From Bacteroidota bacterium (GTDB lineage Bacteria; Bacteroidota; Bacteroidia; UBA7662; CANHCV01), in contig JAIYBD010000021.1 of the NCBI GenBank assembly GCA_027488715.1, forward strand, positions 1 to 23,126: a stretch of DNA of 23,126 bases, given 5' to 3'. Shown here piece by piece: positions 14,775 through 22,589 of this stretch. The position numbers were made by a program, and so were the translations under genes. The notes under the pieces were generated by a model. It saw only the letters and a list, made by a program, of their open reading frames with translations. It was not told where the DNA came from and searched no databases. Numbering within the stretch: the first letter of the stretch is position 1; each line of letters opens with the position of its first letter.

Positions 14775-16871
14775 TTATTTCATGGCATCCAATACTTGTT
14801 GGGTGTGGTTTTTGGTATCGACTTTCTCAATGACTTTAACCAAAACACCGTTTTCATCAATGATAAAAGATTTGCGGTCGGTTCCCATGTATTTTCTTCC
14901 GTACATGCTTTTTTCAACCCAAACTCCATAAGCTTCAACGGTTTTTTTCTCTTCATCGGCCAATAGATGGAAAGGTAGTTCAAACTTTGAAGCGAATTTA
15001 TCGTGGCTTTTTACGGAGTCTGTGCTAACACCAATCACTTCCCATCCCAAAGAGGTGAGCGATGCATAATTATCGCGCAAATTGCAGGCTTCTGCTGTAC
15101 ATCCTGGGGTGTCGTCTTTCGGATAGAAGTACAACAATACTTTTTTCCCTTTGAATTGCGTTAACGAAATGTCTTCTCCTTTTTGATTCTTACCAAAAAA
15201 ATCAGGTGCTACTTTTCCAATTTCTGGATGATTCATGATTCTTACATTTAATTTTAACTGAGAGGAATTGTCTTTGGTATCCCAAACTTTTAATTGAATA
15301 ACACGCCTTCCCAATGGAATGTTTTTGGGAATGAAAATCCACAATTGATTGCTTCGAGGCTCATACTCGGATAGTACCCATTGATCATCCACATGTGCTT
15401 GATAATGCCCAATACCGCTCAACATTTCCTTCACGTAAATCTTCACGGTGTCGCCTCCGTACACGACTCGATTTTCTGCTATTGAAGATGTTAATTCGGG
15501 AGCAACGCTATCAATATCCCAATAAATCATGCCGGTTTCTCTTAAGGAAAAGACATAATTCGATTCCGTAATTTTAGGAATGATGATGGTTCTTTTTCCT
15601 TGATGATCGGAAACCATAAACATCAATTTGCGATTTAACTTCGTGGGAATAAGGTGTTTAGGAATGCTTACTGTGATAGGGGAAGCGAATGGTATCCCAA
15701 GCGGCATAACTGCGGCGAGAGCTTTTGAAATGTTTTTTCCGGGATACAAAGCAAGTTCATCCCGATTTTCAAACTGTGCCTCTTTGGGAATAAAAACCTC
15801 CATTCCATCTACCGAAAACGATTTGTCGGTGATGGGTGAAGAAATGGAGAACAACGTATCGCCGGGGTGCTCTTTCCCTGGAGTTCGAATCGCCAGTGTT
15901 TTCTTGGTTTCGTTCCCTCTCGAATCCGAAATTTGGAAGGAATAATACCTCCATAGGGTGTCGGTTTGACAAATATATTCAGCTCGTTGGGTTGTTTTAA
16001 GTAGGGGAATGCGATTGCCCGGAAGGGCCGGAATTCGAATCGCCTGAAACTCGCTTTTGGGATATTGAACGGTTCCGTCCACCCAACGCGATTGAGAAAA
16101 CAAAAACCGATCGTTCTTTAAATGGAACAACGACTTTTGATTTTCTTTGACATCAATTTCATGGGGGAAATTCGGATTACCGGGCCGCGTTTGATAGTCG
16201 GAAAAATGAATAGTCCAATAAAAACAACTTCTTGAAGCCTCCATTTCAATGGTATCGCGGCCTTCCGATCCTCGAAATGTTCCGTCTAAGCCCGAAGGGA
16301 CAAACAATCGAATAAGTCCCATTTCGGGCTTTACGGTATCGATCATTTTTCCTTGATAGAATGCTTCAGGATTTAAAGGTTCCTCGGTTTTACTATCTCG
16401 AATTTCAAAATGCAAATGGGGGCCTTCCGATCCACCGCTATTGCCCGTTAATGCAATAATTTCTAACTTCTCAACGGGAATCCCCCTGCCTGGGAAAACG
16501 GTATCCAATTCAAAAAACTCCTGATTGCGTTGGATGGAATCAACCAAGTCTTGGATTTTTTTCGAAAAAATTCTCAAGTGGCAATACACCGAGGAATATC
16601 CTTGAGGATGTTCAATGTACAAGGCTTTACCATTTCCGTAACTCGAAATTTTTATCCTCCGAACCACTCCTTTTTCCACAGCTCGCACATTCCAACCTTC
16701 TACGCCTCCTGTTCGAATATCAATTCCGGAATGGAAATGGTGACTTCGAATTTCCCCGAAGGTGCCCGATAAATACATGGGACTATCGACGGGTAGGGCT
16801 GGAGAAAACGTATTCTGGGCAGAAATTTTCATAGCCCCAAGGAGTAAAAGGAAAAGAAGTGCTGACTTCAT
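14775..16871 (-). CDS. Secreted M23 metallopeptidase fused to Bcp peroxiredoxin
   Basis: Single frame of 698 residues joining two proteins that normally have separate genes. Residues 1-19 are a signal peptide ending in SAQ. An M23 (LytM) peptidoglycan endopeptidase domain follows, with HSGID (47-51) and HLH (152-154) as zinc ligands. A long beta-rich region runs to about 545. Residues 546-698 form a complete 153-residue thiol peroxidase of the Bcp type: PKDDTPGCTAEAC carries the peroxidatic Cys591 and resolving Cys596. The Bcp part begins at a Met (ATG 15236-15234) in the sequence RIMNHPEIGKVAPDF, the usual Bcp start, so independent internal initiation is possible. The gene start overlaps the LOG stop by one base. 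Confidence 0.88.
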   Translation of the reverse strand: MKSALLFLLLLGAMKISAQNTFSPALPVDSPMYLSGTFGEIRSHHFHSGIDIRTGGVEGWNVRAVEKGVVRRIKISSYGNGKALYIEHPQGYSSVYCHLRIFSKKIQDLVDSIQRNQEFFELDTVFPGRGIPVEKLEIIALTGNSGGSEGPHLHFEIRDSKTEEPLNPEAFYQGKMIDTVKPEMGLIRLFVPSGLDGTFRGSEGRDTIEMEASRSCFYWTIHFSDYQTRPGNPNFPHEIDVKENQKSLFHLKNDRFLFSQSRWVDGTVQYPKSEFQAIRIPALPGNRIPLLKTTQRAEYICQTDTLWRYYSFQISDSRGNETKKTLAIRTPGKEHPGDTLFSISSPITDKSFSVDGMEVFIPKEAQFENRDELALYPGKNISKALAAVMPLGIPFASPITVSIPKHLIPTKLNRKLMFMVSDHQGKRTIIIPKITESNYVFSLRETGMIYWDIDSVAPELTSSIAENRVVYGGDTVKIYVKEMLSGIGHYQAHVDDQWVLSEYEPRSNQLWIFIPKNIPLGRRVIQLKVWDTKDNSSQLKLNVRIMNHPEIGKVAPDFFGKNQKGEDISLTQFKGKKVLLYFYPKDDTPGCTAEACNLRDNYASLTSLGWEVIGVSTDSVKSHDKFASKFELPFHLLADEEKKTVEAYGVWVEKSMYGRKYMGTDRKSFIIDENGVLVKVIEKVDTKNHTQQVLDAMK

Positions 16872-17599
16872 TAAAAGTTGGGCGATAATTGATGCATGTA
16901 TTTGGAATAGAAGTCATCGATGTGTTGCACAGCATCATCGGCGGTATCTACAATTTTCATCAACTCCATGTCTTCCAAATGGATGTTCTTTTCTTCTTTT
17001 CCCATGGTTTCAATCAACCAATCAACCAAACCTTTCCAATAGGAGGTGCCCACCAAAACGATGGGGAACTTCCCAATTTTTCCAGTTTGGATGAGGGTGA
17101 GCGCTTCGAATAATTCGTCCATGGTTCCAAAGCCACCGGGCATTACTACAAAGCCTTGGGAATATTTCACGAACATCACTTTTCGAACGAAAAAGAATCG
17201 GTGATTGAGGTATTTATCGTGATCGATGTAGGGGTTAGGTTCGGTTTCAAATGGAAGCTCAATACCGAGTCCGACCGATTTTCCACCTGCTTTTTGAGCT
17301 CCTTTGTTGGCCGCTTCCATAATTCCCGGTCCGCCGCCGGTGATAACGCCATAACCTTTTTCGACCATTTTGGCGGCGATTTCTTCGGCCAACTGGTAGT
17401 AAGGATTGTCGGGAAGCGTTCTGGCCGATCCGAAAATAGATACGCAAGGGCCGATGGCATTCAACGTTTCAAATCCGTCAACGAATTCGGCCATGATTTT
17501 AAACAACATCCACGAACTACTGGCCTGCTTTTCAGTCCAGTTTTTGGGAACAAAACGCTTGGTAATTTCCTCCTCAGAATACTTATTGATTCCTGCCAT
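16871..17599 (-). CDS. LOG-family (TIGR00730) Rossmann-fold protein
   Basis: Protein of 242 residues of the lysine-decarboxylase-like LOG family. Characterised members are nucleoside-monophosphate phosphoribohydrolases that split the base from a purine nucleotide, such as cytokinin-activating LOG or E. coli PpnN. The family signatures GGGPGIMEAANKGA (88-101) and PGGFGTMDE (154-162) are intact, and Arg139 precedes the second motif as in active enzymes. Old annotations as lysine decarboxylase are not supported for this family. It lies 59 bases after the MazG-like gene and shares one base with the M23-Bcp start, so the two are translationally linked. Confidence 0.9.
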   Translation of the reverse strand: MAGINKYSEEEITKRFVPKNWTEKQASSSWMLFKIMAEFVDGFETLNAIGPCVSIFGSARTLPDNPYYQLAEEIAAKMVEKGYGVITGGGPGIMEAANKGAQKAGGKSVGLGIELPFETEPNPYIDHDKYLNHRFFFVRKVMFVKYSQGFVVMPGGFGTMDELFEALTLIQTGKIGKFPIVLVGTSYWKGLVDWLIETMGKEEKNIHLEDMELMKIVDTADDAVQHIDDFYSKYMHQLSPNF

Positions 17600-17658
17600 A
17601 ACACAAAATTTTTAATTGGGGCATCTAATTTACCCTGTAATAGTCAGATTTCAAACGA

Positions 17659-17991
17659 TTATTTCAACTTTTCGTTGTTCTGGTGGCGATGTAAATCACG
17701 CTGGGTTCGCTTTTCTGCTTTTTTTTCCCAGGCTTCTTCCAAGTTGATTCCCGTTTGATTCGCTAAACAGATTAATACCCATAAAACATCCACCATTTCT
17801 TCCCCCAAATCCCGGTTTTGATCGCTGGATTTAAACGATTGTTCTCCGTAGGTTCTTGCCATTAGTCGAGCTAATTCTCCCACTTCCTCCATTAAAATTG
17901 CGGTATTGGTCAGCTCGTTAAAATAACGTACACCAATGGTTTTAATCCATTGATCTACCTCGTTTTGTAGGATTGTTAAACTTTTCTCCAT
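17659..17991 (-). CDS. MazG-like nucleotide pyrophosphohydrolase
   Basis: Small all-alpha NTP pyrophosphohydrolase of 110 residues. The Mg-binding pattern EExxE...ExxD is complete: EEVGE (35-39) and EMVD (65-68). Size and WVLICLANQTGINLEEAWEKKAEKR resemble the single-domain MazG-like/dCTPase group (B. subtilis YpjD type) rather than full-length MazG. Such enzymes hydrolyse canonical or damaged (d)NTPs to monophosphates and pyrophosphate. The start follows the dtd stop after two bases, so they form one transcript. The exact substrate is unknown. Confidence 0.88.
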   Translation of the reverse strand: MEKSLTILQNEVDQWIKTIGVRYFNELTNTAILMEEVGELARLMARTYGEQSFKSSDQNRDLGEEMVDVLWVLICLANQTGINLEEAWEKKAEKRTQRDLHRHQNNEKLK

Positions 17992-17993
17992 GG

Positions 17994-18446
17994 CTATTCT
18001 TTGTGTTCGGTATCGATGATGATGGTTACAGGTCCATCATTCAACAGGGTTACTTTCATATCCGCCCCAAAAACACCCGTTTGAATCTTTTTCCCAAATT
18101 CTTGTTCAAGGACTTCTTGAAATTGAAGATACATTTTTTTTGCCACATCGGGTTTTGCTGCGCGAATGTAGCTCGGGCGATTTCCTTTTTTGGTTGAGGC
18201 ATGGAGGGTGAACTGACTCACCAATAAAATTTCTCCATTTTTTTCAAGAACAGCGTGATTCATCACGCCATGTTCATCGTTGAATATGCGTAAACCCAGT
18301 ATTTTTTTGGCCATCCATTGAAAATCTTCCGTTGTATCAGCCGGTACAAATCCTGCCAGGATCATCAATCCTTCGCTGATGCTTCCTTCCCTTTTTCCAT
18401 TCACGACCACTTCGGCGTGTTTTACTCGTTGAATGACCACTTTCAT
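17994..18446 (-). CDS. dtd: D-aminoacyl-tRNA deacylase
   Basis: Homochirality proofreading enzyme of 150 residues that hydrolyses D-aminoacyl-tRNAs, and glycine mischarged on tRNA-Ala. The active-site motif SQFTL begins at Ser77, and the Gly-cis-Pro segment NDGPVT is at 136-141. The start MKVVIQRV, KKILGLRIFNDEHG and KGNRPSY are also typical. It is the first gene of a minus-strand series (dtd, MazG-like, LOG, M23-Bcp) and is divergent from the SDR gene. A weak promoter-like TAACTTCG lies a few bases upstream. Confidence 0.96.
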   Translation of the reverse strand: MKVVIQRVKHAEVVVNGKREGSISEGLMILAGFVPADTTEDFQWMAKKILGLRIFNDEHGVMNHAVLEKNGEILLVSQFTLHASTKKGNRPSYIRAAKPDVAKKMYLQFQEVLEQEFGKKIQTGVFGADMKVTLLNDGPVTIIIDTEHKE

Positions 18447-18499
18447 GGTTCGAAGTTATGAAATTTTCATGGAAACAGGGATTTTTACTATCTTGCAGC
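18447..18499. promoter_or_regulatory. Divergent promoter region between dtd and the SDR gene
   Basis: Towards dtd, TAACTTCG (18458-18451) is one base off TAnnTTTG. Towards the SDR gene, TATCTTG (18489-18495) is a shortened form of the same box, four bases before the GTG at 18500. If the SDR gene began at the ATG at 18458, both boxes would fall within its coding region, which argues for the GTG start. Both assignments are weak. Confidence 0.3.
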
Positions 18500-19522
18500 G
18501 TGATTTTAGTTACGGGTGCAACAGGATTGGTTGGGGCTGCTACGGTGGTTCAATTGTTAGAAGCAGGAAAAAAGGTGAGGGCTTTTTGCCGCCGTCCGCA
18601 ACGTGCGCAAACACATCCGTTACTCCAACACGTATGGAATCACGACCATTTGGAATGGTTTCAGGGCGACATCACGGAATTGGATGATTTAGAAAAGGCT
18701 TTCGATGGCGTTTATCACGTGATCCACGCAGCGGCCGTGGTGAGTTATTGGCCGCCCAAATCAGCCGAAATGTTCCGCATCAACATCGAAGGAACAGCCA
18801 ACGTAGTGAATCTATGTTCCTCCATGGGCATTGAAAAGTTGGTTCACATTTCGAGCATTGCTTCTTTGGGTAAAGTCCCATTTTTAGGTGCCGATCCCGA
18901 TCGGCCTTCTTTGGTCGATGAGTCGTTTCCTTGGGATCCTTCCGCCGAGGTGAGTGATTATTCCATCAGTAAATTCAAATCTGAAATGGAAGTTTGGAGA
19001 GGACAGGAGGAAGGGATTTCGACCTTAATCCTCAATCCGGGTGTAATCGTCGGTCCGGGTTTTTGGAACGATAGTTCAGCTCGATTGTTTCAAACCGTAT
19101 TCCGCGGATTGAAATTCTATTCTCCCGGAATGACCGGTTACGTATCCGTTTGGGATGTAGCTCGTGCAGCGGTTTGGGGGATCGAAACCTCCATTTCTGG
19201 AGAGCGGTTTGTTTTGGTTTCCGAAAACCGGAGCTTCAATGATTTTTTCCAGTCTGTTGCTCAATCCATGAACGTTTCGCCGCCTTCTTGGTGTCCGCCT
19301 CGATGGCTTTCCGAACTCGCTTGGCGGCTTATCGAATGGAAGTCAAAAATATCGAAATCAGAACCCATGATTACCCAATCTACCGTTCGTTCGGCTTATT
19401 CGGTTGTTCAATACAACGGTTCAAAATTCACTCGAATGAGTGGAATAGCCTACGAACCACTGGAATCGGCCATTCAACAAACCGGTCAAATCTTTTTGAA
19501 CGAATTGGGAATAAAGAAATAG
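18500..19522 (+). CDS. NAD(P)-dependent epimerase/dehydratase-like extended SDR
   Basis: Extended short-chain dehydrogenase/reductase of 340 residues. Starting at GTG 18500 places VILVTGATGLVG, with the GxxGxxG dinucleotide loop, at the very N-terminus as in relatives; an ATG 14 codons upstream gives an unconserved extension. The catalytic pair is YSISK (Tyr154, Lys158), with serines in HISSIAS. HAAAVVSYWPPKSAEMFRINIEGTANV and LNPGVIVGPG fit the dihydroflavonol-4-reductase/sterol-dehydrogenase-like branch. The substrate is unknown. The last 37 bases overlap the 3' end of the convergent membrane protein gene. Confidence 0.85.
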   Translation: MILVTGATGLVGAATVVQLLEAGKKVRAFCRRPQRAQTHPLLQHVWNHDHLEWFQGDITELDDLEKAFDGVYHVIHAAAVVSYWPPKSAEMFRINIEGTANVVNLCSSMGIEKLVHISSIASLGKVPFLGADPDRPSLVDESFPWDPSAEVSDYSISKFKSEMEVWRGQEEGISTLILNPGVIVGPGFWNDSSARLFQTVFRGLKFYSPGMTGYVSVWDVARAAVWGIETSISGERFVLVSENRSFNDFFQSVAQSMNVSPPSWCPPRWLSELAWRLIEWKSKISKSEPMITQSTVRSAYSVVQYNGSKFTRMSGIAYEPLESAIQQTGQIFLNELGIKK

Positions 19523-19899
19523 AGTAGAATCATGGCGGTGGAAATGTGCATGATTTCCAAGGTAATGATGGTGCTCCACGGCGCTCCTTCGATGGTAAAT
19601 GGAGTGAGTAACGAAGCCATTAAAATGATGAGTGAAAGTCCTAGAAACCAAGGTGCTCCATGTTCCATCCAACGATCGAGAACATAAAAAACTAAAGATC
19701 CAAAAAAACAAAAAGTAAGCGTAGCCCCGATAATCAGGGTAGCATGAAATCCTTGTAGATGCCCCTCCGGGGTTTCAAAGGACATCCCTTCTGGGAAGAA
19801 ACCCATGACTTTTGAGATTTGAAAAAATATAGTGTTGAAAGCAACACAGATGAGCGTTGCTTTTAAAGCCCTCCATAAGAAACTGTCAGAAAAACTCAT
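19486..19899 (-). CDS. Four-helix membrane protein (possibly DUF6069)
   Basis: Protein of 137 residues with four evident hydrophobic segments: about 10-32, 50-72, 82-101 and 108-130. Motifs include HLQGFHATLIIGATLTFCFFG, PFTIEGAPWSTIITLEIMHISTA and a short basic C-terminus. The pattern recalls the DUF6069 family of Bacteroidota, but this is from memory and not secure; no function is known. The start ATG overlaps the comA-like stop (ATGA), so it is the last gene of the gldH-TPR-comA series. Confidence 0.75.
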   Translation of the reverse strand: MSFSDSFLWRALKATLICVAFNTIFFQISKVMGFFPEGMSFETPEGHLQGFHATLIIGATLTFCFFGSLVFYVLDRWMEHGAPWFLGLSLIILMASLLTPFTIEGAPWSTIITLEIMHISTAMILLYFFIPNSFKKI

Positions 19900-20660
19900 T
19901 TTGGAAGAAATTCATGGAAGGTATCACTTCGTACACCCAACCTCAACGTTTCTAAAGGAATGATTTCAGAAGGCGCAATGTTTCCGAGGTTTACGTTGGG
20001 TCCAGCAAATTTAATGAACCACGTTTGTTGTGCTTTATTGGGAGCTTCCCAAATGATTTTTGAATTGGGAACTTTGGTTAGAATTTCATCCACCAAACCC
20101 GACCTTACTTCGCCAGTTCCTCGGAAAATTCCGACATTTCCGCTCTCGCGGGCCTCGGCAATTACGCGCTCCGAACCGGCGGAAATCTCATCCAACATCA
20201 TTTGAATCCATTTGTAGGGAGCGATGATTTTTTCAGCATCTTTGCTTCCAACCTCCGATAACACTCGAAAATCCTTGGCAAAATCGGCAATGATCTCGCA
20301 CTTTTTCTCGTGGTTGATTTCAATGCTGCCATCGGAAATTTCTACGTGCTCGATGTTGAAACGACGAAGCAATTTTTTGTATTCATCCAAGGCATTACGC
20401 ACTAAAAAACACTCAAAAAGTGTTCCTCCCAAATAAAATGGAATGCCGCACGAGCGGTAGATGCTTAGTTTTTCTTCTAATTTAGGGGTTACCAAGGAAG
20501 TGGCCCAACCCAACTTAATGATATCGGTATATTCTGCTCCAGATTCCATGAAATCTTCGGCCTGTCGAACGGAAAGTCCTTTGTCCATGACCATGGTATA
20601 ACCCGTTAAACGGGGTTTGGCAGGACGTTCGGGTAAAAAATCTAAATGATAGTTTAACAT
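19896..20660 (-). CDS. Phosphosulfolactate synthase-like protein (ComA family)
   Basis: Protein of 254 residues of the ComA family, (beta/alpha)8-barrel enzymes that add sulfite to phosphoenolpyruvate to give (2R)-phospho-3-sulfolactate, the first step of coenzyme M synthesis in methanogens. Family segments in order: RPAKPRLTGYTMVMDKGLS, YTDIIKLGWATS, IPFYLGGTLFE, HVEISDGSIEI, VLSEVGSK and AEARESGNVGIF. Coenzyme M synthesis is not expected in this phylum, and the downstream ComB and ComC genes are absent here, so the product's fate is unknown. It overlaps the TPR gene by seven bases and the membrane protein gene by four. Confidence 0.88.
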   Translation of the reverse strand: MLNYHLDFLPERPAKPRLTGYTMVMDKGLSVRQAEDFMESGAEYTDIIKLGWATSLVTPKLEEKLSIYRSCGIPFYLGGTLFECFLVRNALDEYKKLLRRFNIEHVEISDGSIEINHEKKCEIIADFAKDFRVLSEVGSKDAEKIIAPYKWIQMMLDEISAGSERVIAEARESGNVGIFRGTGEVRSGLVDEILTKVPNSKIIWEAPNKAQQTWFIKFAGPNVNLGNIAPSEIIPLETLRLGVRSDTFHEFLPK

Positions 20661-22051
20661 CTGAATTGATCAATTATTGCTTTAACACTTGGAATTAAAA
20701 GAAGATCTCCGTGATATTCTTCAAAAATAGAAAGGTCGTTTAAATTGTTGTGTAAGGATTCCTGTAAATTATTCAGTCCTTCTTCATTTAAGCCATGTTC
20801 CAATAAGAAACCGGAAAAGCGGTACATGAAATAGGGGTCGTTGAAATGAATTTTCTTACCATCTCGGAACAATTGGATTCCTTCTTGTTCATACCCCATA
20901 TCGGTTAATAAATTCCCCAATTCAACCCGTGCTTCTACGAATTCGGGATCCAAATTGAGGGCAGAACGATACTGCGAAATGGCTTCTTCCTCTCGGTTCA
21001 TGCGAGCTAAGGTTTCGGCCAGATGGTAGCGAAAATCGGCATTCGTAGGCTCCATGGAAACCGCTTTCGATAGGTATTGATGAGCGGGTTGTAATTCATT
21101 TTTCAATAAAAAGCAGTATCCAATTCCCAACTGAGGGTCGGGGAGATGCGGGTCTAAATCTGCAGCTTTTCGGTACCAAAATAGCGCAACGTCCAATTCA
21201 TTGAGTTTCTCATGGCAAACCGCGATGCTGGTAGCAAACATGGCGTTTCCATCTTCTTGACGGAATGCTTCTAAGAAATGGCCTAAAGCCTCTTCAGGCT
21301 GATTCAAGTTCAACAAGGTATTTCCCAAGCTGAATTCAAAGGTGATGTTTTGTTCATCCAAAGCCAAGGCAAATTCAAAGGCTTCTTTTGCTTTTTCAAA
21401 ACGATTTAACCGATTGCAAATGGTTCCCAAGTTGTACCAACCGGCCTCGTTGAAGGGGTAATCATCGCAGTATTGTTGAAAAACTTTGAATCCTTCTTCG
21501 TCTTCGCCCAATTGAAAATAGCTGAATCCCAATTCGTAAAGAATTTCAGGATTTTCTTCAGCGAGGGGAAGTGCAGATTTGTAGTAATGAAGAGCGGTTG
21601 CATACTTTTCGCGATTCTGGTAGAAATGGCCGAGGGCAGCGTGCACTTGCATTTTGTCTTCGTGGGCCATTTCCTCGGCCTTACGAAATGCCTTCAATGC
21701 CTCCCTGGTTTTTCCTTGTAAATCGTAGGCCGTGCCTCTCAATAAAAAAACTTCATGGTTATTGGGCTCTAAAATTTCAGCCTGCTCCAATAAATTCAAG
21801 CATTCTTCCCATTGGGTATCAGCCAAACTGATCTGAGCTTTGCGAATGAGGAAAAATCCATGGTATGGATAGGTTTGCAAACCATATTGAACCACTTCCA
21901 ACGCCCAATCCAAATCCAGACTGCTGAAGTAATGCCAAAACAAATCCTCCAGCTCTTCCGTACTGAAAAAACCAGCCGTTCCTTCTTGAATGAACGTTTG
22001 AAAACGGTTCACCAAAAGCAGAATTTCTTGATTTTCTTTATTTTTTCCCAC
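20654..22051 (-). CDS. Tetratricopeptide repeat protein
   Basis: Protein of 465 residues made almost entirely of TPR units, recognisable by repeated A-x-x-x-[FY]-x-x-A-x-x-x-x-P blocks (for example EALKAFRKAEE, ATALHYYKSALPLAEENPEILYEL, EEAISQYRSALNLDPEFVEARVEL). About 10-11 repeats act as a protein-binding scaffold. No signal peptide or membrane segment is seen. The start is uncertain: there is no ATG near the N-terminus. GTG 22051 puts the conserved-looking ENQEILLLVNRF close to the start; an in-frame TTG at 22102, directly after gldH, would add 17 residues of unusual composition. Its partner is unknown. Confidence 0.85.
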   Translation of the reverse strand: MGKNKENQEILLLVNRFQTFIQEGTAGFFSTEELEDLFWHYFSSLDLDWALEVVQYGLQTYPYHGFFLIRKAQISLADTQWEECLNLLEQAEILEPNNHEVFLLRGTAYDLQGKTREALKAFRKAEEMAHEDKMQVHAALGHFYQNREKYATALHYYKSALPLAEENPEILYELGFSYFQLGEDEEGFKVFQQYCDDYPFNEAGWYNLGTICNRLNRFEKAKEAFEFALALDEQNITFEFSLGNTLLNLNQPEEALGHFLEAFRQEDGNAMFATSIAVCHEKLNELDVALFWYRKAADLDPHLPDPQLGIGYCFLLKNELQPAHQYLSKAVSMEPTNADFRYHLAETLARMNREEEAISQYRSALNLDPEFVEARVELGNLLTDMGYEQEGIQLFRDGKKIHFNDPYFMYRFSGFLLEHGLNEEGLNNLQESLHNNLNDLSIFEEYHGDLLLIPSVKAIIDQFRC

Positions 22052-22103
22052 CTCGAGCTTTTTTTGACAAGTTAAATGGCATTTGTGAATTCCTATCCAC
22101 AAA

Positions 22104-22589
22104 TTATTCTACCGAAGTAGAATCGTTGGTCATTTCTTCTTTTGCGAGATAACAACCAATGTCTTCGATGCCTTTCAATGGGTTTAAACGCATGTTTTGT
22201 TCCAATTGAAAGGTATATTTTCCTTTTTTGGGAAATTTCACCAAAGCTACCGGTATTCTGGCTTCTTTGATGGATCCGAAGCCCTTTCCCTTCCACTGTC
22301 CGTCAGGTTCGGCCAAAATTAAATTGATTCGTTGGTCGAATTTCTTTCCATCCGGATGTTGGATGTGAAGGATACAGAAAAGATTGGCCCACTCGTATTC
22401 CACATCGTGGCGAACATTCACCGAAAGTTGAAATGCCGTTGAAGTATCCTCGATTTCGACTTCGTTGGTAACGAATTCTCCGTATTTCCATTCCCCACCA
22501 TCGATGGAAGTGAAATCATTGAGCAACGCATTTCCATCGCAAGAAGCGAGGGAAATGAGCAGGAAGAAGCCGAACAACCAACGCATCAT
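22104..22589 (-). CDS. gldH: Gliding motility lipoprotein GldH
   Basis: Lipoprotein of 161 residues required for gliding motility in Flavobacterium johnsoniae and widely present in Bacteroidota, including non-gliders. The signal peptide ends in the lipobox LASC (Cys17). The C-terminal signature YTFQLEQNMRLNPLKGIEDIG is typical of GldH. It probably sits in the periplasm anchored to a membrane. Its ATG shares four bases with the stop of the upstream low-complexity protein (ATGA), so the two are coupled. A TPR gene follows at once. Confidence 0.92.
   Translation of the reverse strand: MMRWLFGFFLLISLASCDGNALLNDFTSIDGGEWKYGEFVTNEVEIEDTSTAFQLSVNVRHDVEYEWANLFCILHIQHPDGKKFDQRINLILAEPDGQWKGKGFGSIKEARIPVALVKFPKKGKYTFQLEQNMRLNPLKGIEDIGCYLAKEEMTNDSTSVE

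Noticed and set aside
16871..17599. Lysine decarboxylase annotation for the PGGFGTMDE protein
   Set aside because: This motif marks LOG-type phosphoribohydrolases; the decarboxylase name is a historical misannotation.
17156..17758. Plus-strand open frame of 200 codons
   Set aside because: It lies antisense to the well-supported LOG and MazG-like genes and shows no family motif.
18458..18499. ATG at 18458 as the start of the SDR gene
   Set aside because: It adds 14 unconserved residues before the dinucleotide-binding strand and would overlap the candidate dtd promoter box.
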